Positions 15,478-22,873 of a DNA stretch of 34,384 nucleotides are shown here, in pieces. The stretch comes from Acidobacteriota bacterium (GTDB taxonomy: Bacteria; Acidobacteriota; Blastocatellia; Pyrinomonadales; Pyrinomonadaceae). Both the position numbers and the translations under genes were made by a program. The stretch's first letter is position 1; each line of letters begins with the position of its first letter. The notes under the pieces were generated by a model. The model was given only the letters and a program-made list of their open reading frames with translations, did no database searches and was not told the DNA's origin. Location: the NCBI GenBank assembly GCA_018269075.1, contig JAFDVJ010000077.1:29946-64329 (forward strand), given 5' to 3'.

Positions 15478-16347
15478 ATGTTTCGCCCGTCCGTCGTTTT
15501 CGTTTTGCTCGGTCTGTGTCTGGCCCTGTTTCCGTCGGCGACGGCGGGGCAGAAAAAAACGCCCGAACGCCCGAAGCCCCGGAAATACCGGCTCGTCTGG
15601 GCGGACGAATTCGATTACAAGGGCCCGCCCGACCCGCGCAAATGGGGATTCGAAACGGGTTTCGTCCGCAATAAAGAACTGCAGTATTATACCGGGCGGC
15701 CGGAAAACGTCCGCGTCGAGGACGGAATGCTCGTCATCGAAGCGCGCCGCGAAAAGTTTCGCAATCCCGAATTCACCAACCGGAAGGACAAAAACTGGCG
15801 GCTCAACCGCGCGTTCGCCAGATACACATCGGCGAGCCTGACGACCCGCGGCCGGGCCGACTGGCTGTACGGCCGCATCGAGGTCCGCGCCCGGCTCCCG
15901 CGCGGGCGCGGCGCGTGGCCCGCGATCTGGATGCTCGGCTCGAACGAGGAAAACGCCAATCGGCTGGCGGACGGCGAGATCGACATTATGGAGCACGTCG
16001 GTTTCGAGCCGGCCGCGATTTACGGGACGGTTCACACCGAGGCTTATAACGACTCGAAGGGAACCCAGAGGGTCGGCCGCACGGAAATCGAAAATCCGGC
16101 CGGCGAATTTCACGTCTACGCGATCGAATGGACGCCGGAAAAGCTCGATTTTCTGGTCGACGGCCGGGTTTATTACAGTTTTCCCAACGAACGGCGGACG
16201 CGCGCCGAATGGCCGTTCGACCGGAAGTTTTACCTCAAGATCAACAGCGCCGTCGGCGGCGAATGGGCCGGCCGCGAAGGCATCGACGACGCCAGTTTTC
16301 CGCAGCTGTTCGCGATCGATTACGTCCGCGTCTACCAGTCGAAATGA
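15478..16347 (+). CDS. Secreted GH16 endo-beta-glucanase-like enzyme (laminarinase type)
   Basis: A 289-residue glycoside hydrolase family 16 protein with a signal peptide (about 1-23, FVLLGLCLALFPSATAG). The catalytic signature EIDIME is intact, with nucleophile E167, assisting D169 and acid/base E172. Around it are the family's typical segments VWADEFDY (near 40), YGRIEVRARLPRGRGAWPAIWML (131-153) and VHTEAYN after the active site. GH16 enzymes of this length mostly cleave beta-1,3 or mixed-linkage beta-glucans. Agarase or carrageenase activity is less likely from this overall pattern, but the exact linkage cannot be read. It lies four bases after the TPR gene, so the TPR protein may hold or deliver it. 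No lipobox is seen, so it is probably soluble. Confidence 0.9.
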   Translation: MFRPSVVFVLLGLCLALFPSATAGQKKTPERPKPRKYRLVWADEFDYKGPPDPRKWGFETGFVRNKELQYYTGRPENVRVEDGMLVIEARREKFRNPEFTNRKDKNWRLNRAFARYTSASLTTRGRADWLYGRIEVRARLPRGRGAWPAIWMLGSNEENANRLADGEIDIMEHVGFEPAAIYGTVHTEAYNDSKGTQRVGRTEIENPAGEFHVYAIEWTPEKLDFLVDGRVYYSFPNERRTRAEWPFDRKFYLKINSAVGGEWAGREGIDDASFPQLFAIDYVRVYQSK

Positions 16348-16537
16348 TTTTCACCTTTTAGATAATCTCCAAATTCGGAAGCCCGAATAATCCCGGGTAA
16401 ATATTTTTTTCGGCGGCTGTCTTTTTCCGCCCGCCGCCGTCACTGTTCAGGTGAGCCGGTTCGGAATTCAAATAGATCACCCCCTAAATGTTGAACGCCC
16501 GGCTCCGCAAAAAAATTCAGGAGATTTAAGAGGAAAA

Positions 16538-17431
16538 ATGAAAAGAAATTTGATTGGCAGGAATGGTTTTCGGTTGGTTTCGATCGCGCTCGCGGTCTTC
16601 GTTTTGGGGGTGATTTCCGTGTTGGCGCAGGGCGGCGGCGGAAACGGCGGCGGCGGAAACGGCGGCGGCGGGACGAATCCGCTCCCGCAGACGGCGCCCG
16701 CGCCCGACATTCTGATGCGCGATTCGTTCGGGCAGGGCCCGGAAATGATGCGGCCGGCGAGCGGCAAGGGCACGCTCAAACAGACCGCGCTCGGCGTTTC
16801 GATGAACGGTTTCTGGCTCGAATATCCGGGGACGAAAGACAATCGCTGGATCACGACGGACTCGGGCGATTCGTGGCGTTTCTGCGCGACCGCCCCGAAT
16901 CCATACGAATTGTTTTCGCCGCTGCAGATGACGTTCGGTTTCGAAGAGAACGGAATTCTCTGCACGCTGCTGAACGCGCCGGTCGCCTCGGCGACCCGGC
17001 CGGCGGCGCTGATGCCGCTGCCGTCGAACCTGACGACGCCGTACGAAGTCGAATTCGACGGCATTTACTGGCGGGTGGCGGGCGCCTACGTCGCGGTCGG
17101 CCTGACGAATTCCGCGGCGACGACGAACAATCTCGCGACCGGCGGCGTCGTGCTCGTCACGAAACCCGATCCGGCGAACAATCTCTATTCGATGATCTAC
17201 GAATTCCGGCTCGGCGGCGTGAACGGTCAGCTGCTCGCGTCGGGCACGGCCGATGAATCGGAATTCTTAAACCAGATGAAGATCCGCTACAACCCGCAGA
17301 CGCGGAGCATCGGCGCGAGCTTCAAGGGAATGGACCTCGGCACGTTCGCGTCGAACGTCGCGCCGCCGAAATACGCGGCGATCGAGGGCGTCGGCTATAT
17401 GGACAACTTCGTTCTCAGAAGACTGCCGTAA
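16538..17431 (+). CDS. Exported protein of unknown function with Gly-rich linker
   Basis: I do not recognise this protein. It starts at the ATG at 16538, which is preceded by an AAGAGG ribosome-binding site and opens a standard signal peptide (LVSIALAVFVLGVISVLAQ). The in-frame ATG at 16451 lacks both. This gives 297 residues: signal peptide, a tetraglycine-Asn linker (three GGGG runs, about 32-45), then a beta-rich domain of about 235 residues with two Cys (WRFC, GILC) that could form a disulfide. The domain, with DSFG near its start and a terminal GYMDNFVLRR, resembles a concanavalin-like or LamG-type sandwich, but this is a guess. The 190-base gap before it carries a 7-bp inverted repeat (16453-16459 with 16499-16505) and nothing else clear. 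The gene ends at a bidirectional terminator. Confidence 0.8.
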   Translation: MKRNLIGRNGFRLVSIALAVFVLGVISVLAQGGGGNGGGGNGGGGTNPLPQTAPAPDILMRDSFGQGPEMMRPASGKGTLKQTALGVSMNGFWLEYPGTKDNRWITTDSGDSWRFCATAPNPYELFSPLQMTFGFEENGILCTLLNAPVASATRPAALMPLPSNLTTPYEVEFDGIYWRVAGAYVAVGLTNSAATTNNLATGGVVLVTKPDPANNLYSMIYEFRLGGVNGQLLASGTADESEFLNQMKIRYNPQTRSIGASFKGMDLGTFASNVAPPKYAAIEGVGYMDNFVLRRLP

Positions 17432-17451
17432 AACAGGGGCGGGCAGTCGAG

Positions 17452-17487
17452 AAAAAAGCCGCGTCACGCGTGTGACGCGGCTTTTTT
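17452..17487. terminator. Bidirectional intrinsic terminator between convergent genes
   Basis: GCCGCGTCAC (17458-17467) pairs perfectly with GTGACGCGGC (17472-17481) around a GCGT loop. Six A residues precede the stem and six T residues follow it, so it works on both strands. It ends the plus-strand block (stop codon at 17431) and the minus-strand block (stop codon at 17508). Confidence 0.92.
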
Positions 17488-17507
17488 CGTTGAAAACCGT
17501 TGAGCAA

Positions 17508-19466
17508 TCAAAAACCGGCGGGCCTGAACTTCGCGCCGCGGGTGACGGTTTGCCGGTCGTCGGTGCGGAACGGGACGGCCGGGAAGCCTTCTTTATTGAA
17601 CAGGTTGCAGCGCGACGCGTCGCCGGCCCAGCCGAACCGGACGGCCGCCGGGGCGGCGACTTCCGGGCTTTCGACGACGACCGTGCCGCCCTCGATACGG
17701 CCGGTCGCTTCGTGAAAGACGCCGTCCGCGCCGGCCGTTTCGAAGCCGCGAATAATTCCGTCCGCGGCGTTCGTCGCGAGGCCCGTGCCCGGATCGTCGA
17801 ACGAAAGAATCGCGCGGCGGCCGTCGATCTTCAATGCTTTGAACATCGGGCCGCCGTCGACTGTTTTTATTCCATAGACGCGGTTGAGCGCGAGCGCGCC
17901 GAGGCGGCGGCCGACCTCCTGCTTGTTGGTCGGGTGAATGTCCTTCGGGTTGCCGATGTCGGTCGTCACGACCATTCCCGTGTTCGGCGTCTTTAGGGTC
18001 AGCGCCTGCGCCTCGCGGAGCTCGGCCCACGGGCTGCCGGTGTTGCTGTCGCCGGGCGTCGTGTAGGTCGCGAGCTGGACGAAGTAGAACGGAAAATCGC
18101 CCGCGCCCCATTTTTTCCGCCAGTCGGCGATCAGCAGCGGAAAGGCCGTCCGGTACTGAAAGGCGCGGTCGGCGTTCGATTCGCCCTGGTACCAGAGGAC
18201 GCCGCGGAACGCATAGGGCACGAGCGGCGCGATCATCGCGTTGTAGAGCAGCGACGGGAAATCGTTCTCGCCCGACGGCGGCCGGACGCTTTCGACCTGA
18301 AACTTCCATTCTCCGGCGAGCGGCATCGCGGAATTTCCGAGGGTCAGCTTAACGTCCGACGGATCGCCGTAAAAACCGCCGCCGCCGCCGGTGTCGGTGA
18401 CTTTGACGACGATCAGGTTTCGTCCTTCCTTCAAAACGCCGGGCGGAACCGTGTATTTGCGCGGCGCGTCCCATTGATTCGTCCGGCCGATTTCGGTGCC
18501 GTTGATCCAGGTGACGTCGTTGTCGTCGATCTTCGCGAGCTCGATCACGGCCGGCGCGCGGCTCTCGGCGGCCGTCAGCGTGATCGTTTTGCGAAACCAG
18601 ACGACGCCGTCGAAATTGCCCGGCGGCTGGCCTTCCCACTGGCCGGGGACGTTCATCGACGGCCAGCCCGCGTCGTCCGAAGCCGGGTTCTGAAAACGCC
18701 GCGCGTCGAATTCCGACGGCTTAAAGCCCTGCAGCTTTTCGATCCGTTTGAACGTCGCCTCGACGCTCGCCCGCCGGAGCGTGTCGAGATCGAGCTTCGA
18801 GACCCGCCCGATCATCTCGCGGAATTCGGGGCTCGATTCGAAGCCCTCGCGGCTTGTCCACGTCTCGACGTTGGTGCCGCCCCACGACGAATTGATGATC
18901 CCGACCGGCACTTTCAATTCGCCGTAAATCTTCCGCGCGAAGAAATAGCCGACACCCGAAAAATCGCGGGTATTGACGGGACTGCTCGGCCGCCAGACGC
19001 CCTCGCGGAAATCGTCGCGCGGCGTTCCGCTCGTGTCGTGGCCGATCTTGATCTCGCGGATGTACGGATTGTCGGCCGCGGCGAGCTCGGCGGCCGCGTT
19101 CAGCGACTGGCCGACCGTCCATTCCATATTCGACTGGCCCGAGCAGAGCCAGACCTCGCCGACGAGCACGTTCGCGACCCGGACGGTATTCGCGCCCGCG
19201 ACCGTCAGCTCGTACGGCCCGCCCGCCTTTTCCGGCGCGAGCCGGAGCGACCAACGGCCATTCACGTCGGAGGCCGTCGCGCGCGTCTGCCCGTTGAAAC
19301 GGACTTCGATCTTCTCGTTCGGTTTCGCCCAGCCCCAGACCGGGATCGGCACGTCGCGCTGGAGCACCAGATTGTCGGAAAAGATTCGCGGCAGCCGAAC
19401 CTCGGCCTGCGCCGCGAGACAGAAAACGAACAGAAGCAGTGCGAACAGTGGTTTTGAAGGTTTCAT
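17508..19466 (-). CDS. Sialate O-acetylesterase-like SGNH hydrolase
   Basis: A 652-residue exported carbohydrate esterase of the SASA family, expected to remove acetyl groups from sialic acid or other acetylated sugars. The start at 19466 gives MKPSKPL and a signal peptide (about 1-21, LFALLLFVFCLAAQAE). A longer in-frame start at 19514 would run into a repeat element and lacks support. Next comes a small beta-sandwich (about 30-95). The SGNH core is split: block I CSGQSNM carries nucleophile S112, a jelly-roll insert lies at about 225-395 (PGQWEG, WFRKTI, WINGTEIG), and the core resumes with LWYQGESNAD and the catalytic DIHPTNKQEVG. The downstream neighbour is the convergent terminator. The upstream neighbour is a GH30 enzyme, with the 138-bp repeat element between them. 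De-acetylation ahead of glycosidases is a sensible joint role. Confidence 0.9.
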   Translation of the reverse strand: MKPSKPLFALLLFVFCLAAQAEVRLPRIFSDNLVLQRDVPIPVWGWAKPNEKIEVRFNGQTRATASDVNGRWSLRLAPEKAGGPYELTVAGANTVRVANVLVGEVWLCSGQSNMEWTVGQSLNAAAELAAADNPYIREIKIGHDTSGTPRDDFREGVWRPSSPVNTRDFSGVGYFFARKIYGELKVPVGIINSSWGGTNVETWTSREGFESSPEFREMIGRVSKLDLDTLRRASVEATFKRIEKLQGFKPSEFDARRFQNPASDDAGWPSMNVPGQWEGQPPGNFDGVVWFRKTITLTAAESRAPAVIELAKIDDNDVTWINGTEIGRTNQWDAPRKYTVPPGVLKEGRNLIVVKVTDTGGGGGFYGDPSDVKLTLGNSAMPLAGEWKFQVESVRPPSGENDFPSLLYNAMIAPLVPYAFRGVLWYQGESNADRAFQYRTAFPLLIADWRKKWGAGDFPFYFVQLATYTTPGDSNTGSPWAELREAQALTLKTPNTGMVVTTDIGNPKDIHPTNKQEVGRRLGALALNRVYGIKTVDGGPMFKALKIDGRRAILSFDDPGTGLATNAADGIIRGFETAGADGVFHEATGRIEGGTVVVESPEVAAPAAVRFGWAGDASRCNLFNKEGFPAVPFRTDDRQTVTRGAKFRPAGF

Positions 19467-19485
19467 AGTTAAACAAAAGCCTGAA

Positions 19486-19623
19486 GACTGGACCCCTTGT
19501 CTCCTGCCCGCCAACGCTGCGATAGCGGCGTCGCACGTTCCAAATCCACGATGCCGGTCGCGGTGGTGAAAGGCTTGTTCGGGCGTTCGCGCTCAAGGCG
19601 GGCAGGAGACAGGCGATCCAGTC
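19486..19623. repeat. 138-bp element with 27-bp terminal inverted repeats (MITE/REP-like)
   Basis: The ends 19486-19512 and 19597-19623 are inverted copies matching at 24 of 27 positions, with the shared core TGTCTCCTGCCCGCC. The interior (84 bp) has no open frame of note and no transposase. The segment just inside the left end (19508-19542) matches 28 of 35 bases of 34309-34343 at the far end of the window, so it belongs to a dispersed repeat family. It fills almost the whole gap between the GH30 stop and the esterase start codon. It may be a non-autonomous mobile element or a REP-type structure. The inverted repeats are seen directly, mobility is inferred. Confidence 0.7.
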
Positions 19624-19631
19624 CGGAGTTA

Positions 19632-21089
19632 TCAGTAAACCAGCGTCTGGATCGCGTGCGCCGGGATCGTCGCTTCGGCGGCGTCGGTGCCGATGCTCAG
19701 GAAATATTTGACTTCCTTGTCGCTCGTGTTCATCACGACGGTCGCGATCCGGCCGTCCGGGTTCTCGAACGAGGTCGTCAGCAGCTGGCTCCGGCTCGCC
19801 GCGCCCGCGATGCGGCGCGCGCCGGGACGGATGAATTTCGAGAAATGGCCGATGTAGTAATACGACGAAGTATAGATCAGCTCGCCGGTCCGCGTGTCGG
19901 CGTGGATCGGCGCGAAGCAGAAATTGCCGACGTGGTTCGGGCCGCCGGTTTCGTCGAGCAGCAGGTTCCAGTCGGTCCAGCCGACCGTCCCGTTGTTGAA
20001 ATCGTTGATCATCGATTTGCCGTAGCGCTCGCCGAAGGCCCAGAGACGATATTTCGCCGGGTCGAAGCTCTCGACCGTGCCTTCGGTAAAGATCAGATTC
20101 TTATCGGGATAACTGGCGTGGACCTGCTCGACGTTCTCGTACATCGGCTCGCCGCCGCTCCACGGCTCGTACCAGTGATAGCCGATGCCCCAGACGTATT
20201 TCGCGGCCTCCGGGTCGCCGAGGATCGTGTCGACGCGCTGCGTGATCAGATCGCGGTTATGGTCCCAGATGATGATCTTTTTGTTGCCGAGCCCGTTTTT
20301 CGCGAACGTCGGGCCGAGATTGTTTTTGAGAAAATCGCGCTCTTCTGCGGCCGTGAAGATGCACGATTCCCACGTCTGCGTCGCCATCGGCTCGTTCTGG
20401 ATCGTGACGCCCCAGATCGGAATGCCTTCCTTTTCGTAGGCCCGGATGTATTTGACGAAATAATTCGCCCACGGCTGGTAGAATTCGTCGAGCAGGCGGC
20501 CGCCCTTGAGCATCGATTTATTCGATTTCATAAAGGCCGGCGGGCTCCACGGGCTCGCGAACAGCGTCAGCCGGCCGCCGGCCGCCGCCATCGCCTGTTT
20601 GATGAACGGCAGCCGAAACTGCCGGTCGTGGTCGATGCTGAAGGTCTTGAGCTCCCGGTCGCCCTCGGCGATGTAGGTGTAGCTCGCGCTCGAAAAATCG
20701 CTCGAATGGATCGTCAGCCGGCCCAAAGTGTAGCCGATGCCCTTCGCCGGGCTGAAATAGGCGTCGAGAATCTCGCGCTGTTTTTCCTTCGGAATTTTGG
20801 CGAAGGTCTCGGCCGCGGCGTCGGTAAACGCGCCGCCGATGCCGAGAAACGTCTGGAATTTCTTCGCCGGATTGACGAAAACGCTGATCTCGCCCTCGGT
20901 CGGCTGGCGTTTCTCGACGAACTTCAGGCGCGCCGTTTCGGCGATTTTCCGGTCGCCCGTTTCGGCGGTCGTGTAGACGACGACCGTCCGTCCGGCGGTC
21001 GTGAATTTCGCCGCGGACGGGTTGGTCTTCTGACCGAAGACGGCCGCGCAGAGCGAGAACAAAAGCAGAAATGCGATCGAATTTTTCAT
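19632..21089 (-). CDS. Secreted GH30 glycosidase (glucosylceramidase-like)
   Basis: A 485-residue glycoside hydrolase family 30 enzyme, nearest in pattern to subfamily 1 (glucosylceramidase / beta-1,6-glucanase group). A signal peptide (about 1-19, IAFLLLFSLCAAVFG) is followed by a (beta/alpha)8 barrel. Segments seen include FLGIGGAFTDAAAE (81-94), ASPWSPPAFMK (178-188), TIQNEP with acid/base E233, and FTEG with nucleophile E336. The C-terminal stretch GHFSKFIRPGARRI and the following beta strands form the usual side beta-domain. The substrate may be a beta-linked glucan or glucosylated lipid. Glycerol kinase upstream makes a glycolipid substrate tempting but unproven. The gene starts 122 bases after glpK, across an inverted heptamer array that may separate their transcripts. 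Confidence 0.9.
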   Translation of the reverse strand: MKNSIAFLLLFSLCAAVFGQKTNPSAAKFTTAGRTVVVYTTAETGDRKIAETARLKFVEKRQPTEGEISVFVNPAKKFQTFLGIGGAFTDAAAETFAKIPKEKQREILDAYFSPAKGIGYTLGRLTIHSSDFSSASYTYIAEGDRELKTFSIDHDRQFRLPFIKQAMAAAGGRLTLFASPWSPPAFMKSNKSMLKGGRLLDEFYQPWANYFVKYIRAYEKEGIPIWGVTIQNEPMATQTWESCIFTAAEERDFLKNNLGPTFAKNGLGNKKIIIWDHNRDLITQRVDTILGDPEAAKYVWGIGYHWYEPWSGGEPMYENVEQVHASYPDKNLIFTEGTVESFDPAKYRLWAFGERYGKSMINDFNNGTVGWTDWNLLLDETGGPNHVGNFCFAPIHADTRTGELIYTSSYYYIGHFSKFIRPGARRIAGAASRSQLLTTSFENPDGRIATVVMNTSDKEVKYFLSIGTDAAEATIPAHAIQTLVY

Positions 21090-21106
21090 AGTGGTTATTA
21101 ACGGTC

Positions 21107-21215
21107 CCGAGTCTTAAGTCCTGAGTCTTAAGTCTTTGCAGGTTGATGGTGATATCTTACTCTTTTTTAACGAATCCGACGACTCAAGACTCAAGACTTA
21201 AGACTCAGGACTCAA
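21107..21215. repeat. Inverted heptamer arrays (AGTC core) between glpK and the GH30 gene
   Basis: The left array is CCGAGTC, TTAAGTC, CTGAGTC, TTAAGTC (21107-21134). The right array, on the plus strand, is GACTCAA, GACTCAA, GACTTAA, GACTCAG, GACTCAA (21181-21215), the complement of the same NNRAGTC heptamers. Bases 21114-21134 pair with 21195-21215 at 20 of 21 positions across a 60-base loop. The glpK TGA stop (21212-21214) lies inside the first unit, TTGAGTC. The arrangement repeats the design seen at 1-84. It could form a long hairpin at the glpK 3' end or upstream of the GH30 gene. Confidence 0.9.
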
Positions 21216-22705
21216 TCTTCGTCCCGTTCCCAGTTCATCGTCCGGCGGACGGCTTTTTGCCAGCCCTTGTAGAGCCGCGCGCGGCGGGCTTCGTCCATCG
21301 CCGGCGCGAAGGTTTTTTCGATCCGGCGGGCGTCTTCGACGTCCTCTTTCTTCCAGAGACCGACCGTCAGACCGGCCAGATACGCCGCGCCGAGCGCCGT
21401 CGATTCGATGATTTCGGGCCGTTCGACCGGGACGTCGAGAATGTCGGCCTGAAATTGCATCAGAAAATCGTTGGCCGCCGCGCCGCCGTCGACCTTGAGC
21501 GCGGCGAGCCGGATGCCGGAATCCCGCTCCATCGCGTCGAGAATGTCCTTCGTCTGATAGGCGATCGATTCGAGCGTCGCGCGCGTGATGTGATTTTTGC
21601 CGGTGTCGCGCGTCAGCCCGAAGACCGCGCCGCGCGCGTACATATCCCAGTAGGGCGCGCCGAGACCGGCGAACGCCGGGACGACGTAAACCGGGTTGTC
21701 GCCCGCGACTTCGAGCGCGTGCCGCTCGGATTCTGAAGCCGCCGCGAAAAACTGCAAACCGTCGCGGAGCCACTGGACGGACGCGCCGGCGATGAAGACG
21801 CTGCCCTCGAGCGCGTAGGTGATCGTGTCTTCGATTCCCCAGGCGATCGTCGTCAGCATCCCGTGTCCGGAAAACTGCGGCTTTTCGCCGGTGTTCATCA
21901 GCATAAAGCAGCCCGTCCCGTAGGTGTTTTTGGCCGTTCCGGGCGCGAAGCAGGCCTGCCCGAACAGCGCCGCCTGCTGGTCGCCGGCGATGCCCGCGAC
22001 CGGAATTTTGCGGCCGTCGAGCTCGTACTCGCCGAACAGATGGCCCGACGGACGGACTTCGGGCAGAATTTCGCGCGGGATCTCGAGCGCCGCGAGCAGC
22101 GTCTCGTCCCAGCAAAGATTATTGATGTCGAAGAGCATCGTCCGCGAGGCGTTCGAGTAATCGGTCGCATGCGCGCGGCCGCCGGTCAGGTGCCACAAGA
22201 GCCATGTGTCGATCGTCCCGAAGGCGAGCTCGCCTTTCCGCGCGCGGTCGCGCGCGCCGTCCGTGTGATCGAGAATCCATTTGAGCTTGGTGGCGGAAAA
22301 ATACGAATCGACGACGAGCCCGGTCGTCCGCCGGATATGGTCTTCGAGCCCGCGCGCCTTCAGCTCCTCGCAGATCGGGGCCGTTCGCCGGTCCTGCCAG
22401 ACGATCGCATTGCAGATCGCCCGGCCGGTCGATCGGTCCCAGACGACGGTCGTCTCGCGCTGGTTGGTGATGCCGAGCGCGGCGATCGCGTCGGCGGCGA
22501 CGCCGTTTTTCGCGATCACCTCGCGGAGCGTCCCGAACTGCGATTCGAGAATCTCGGCCGGATCGTGTTCGACCCATCCGGAAGCGGGAAAAATCTGCGT
22601 GAATTCGCGCTGCGCGACGTCGACGAGCGCGCCGGTTTCGTCGAACAGGACGCTGCGCGAGCTGGTCGTGCCCTGATCGAGGGCGATGATGAACTTTTTC
22701 GTCAT
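21212..22705 (-). CDS. glpK: Glycerol kinase
   Basis: A 497-residue FGGY-family kinase of normal length for glycerol kinase, phosphorylating glycerol to glycerol-3-phosphate with ATP in the cytoplasm. The N-terminal phosphate-1 loop FIIALDQGTTSSRSVLFD is characteristic, as are FPASGWVEHDP, ITNQRETTVVWDRSTGRAI, the GDQQAALFGQACF segment and the C-terminal LESIAYQTKDILDAM. No glpF or glpD is visible nearby, so the gene is detached from the usual glp set. Here it sits between a hybrid histidine kinase and a GH30 glycosidase, which hints that glycerol may come from lipid or glycolipid breakdown. A GGGG-type ribosome-binding site precedes the ATG. The TGA stop is embedded in the heptamer array that follows. 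Confidence 0.96.
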   Translation of the reverse strand: MTKKFIIALDQGTTSSRSVLFDETGALVDVAQREFTQIFPASGWVEHDPAEILESQFGTLREVIAKNGVAADAIAALGITNQRETTVVWDRSTGRAICNAIVWQDRRTAPICEELKARGLEDHIRRTTGLVVDSYFSATKLKWILDHTDGARDRARKGELAFGTIDTWLLWHLTGGRAHATDYSNASRTMLFDINNLCWDETLLAALEIPREILPEVRPSGHLFGEYELDGRKIPVAGIAGDQQAALFGQACFAPGTAKNTYGTGCFMLMNTGEKPQFSGHGMLTTIAWGIEDTITYALEGSVFIAGASVQWLRDGLQFFAAASESERHALEVAGDNPVYVVPAFAGLGAPYWDMYARGAVFGLTRDTGKNHITRATLESIAYQTKDILDAMERDSGIRLAALKVDGGAAANDFLMQFQADILDVPVERPEIIESTALGAAYLAGLTVGLWKKEDVEDARRIEKTFAPAMDEARRARLYKGWQKAVRRTMNWERDED

Positions 22706-22873
22706 AATCGGTCGCCCCTATTTTGCAGGCAGAACGCCCGCTTTTTCAAGCGCGAACGCGAATCCGACGAGATTTAATTTTCGTGATCGACGGGTTTTGA
22801 TCTTCGGTCTCGGCGCTTTAGCGGATCGATTAAAAATCGTTCGCGGCCTCAAACCATAAATTTAAACAGACTC

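Noticed and set aside
16453..16505. 7-bp inverted repeat GAGCCGG/CCGGCTC as a possible riboswitch before the unknown exported protein
   Set aside because: The loop is 39 bases without any conserved riboswitch core that I recognise, so it could be chance in GC-rich DNA.
19467..19514. 16-codon N-terminal extension of the esterase gene
   Set aside because: The extension runs into the inverted-repeat element and would bury the signal peptide, so the start at 19466 is preferred.
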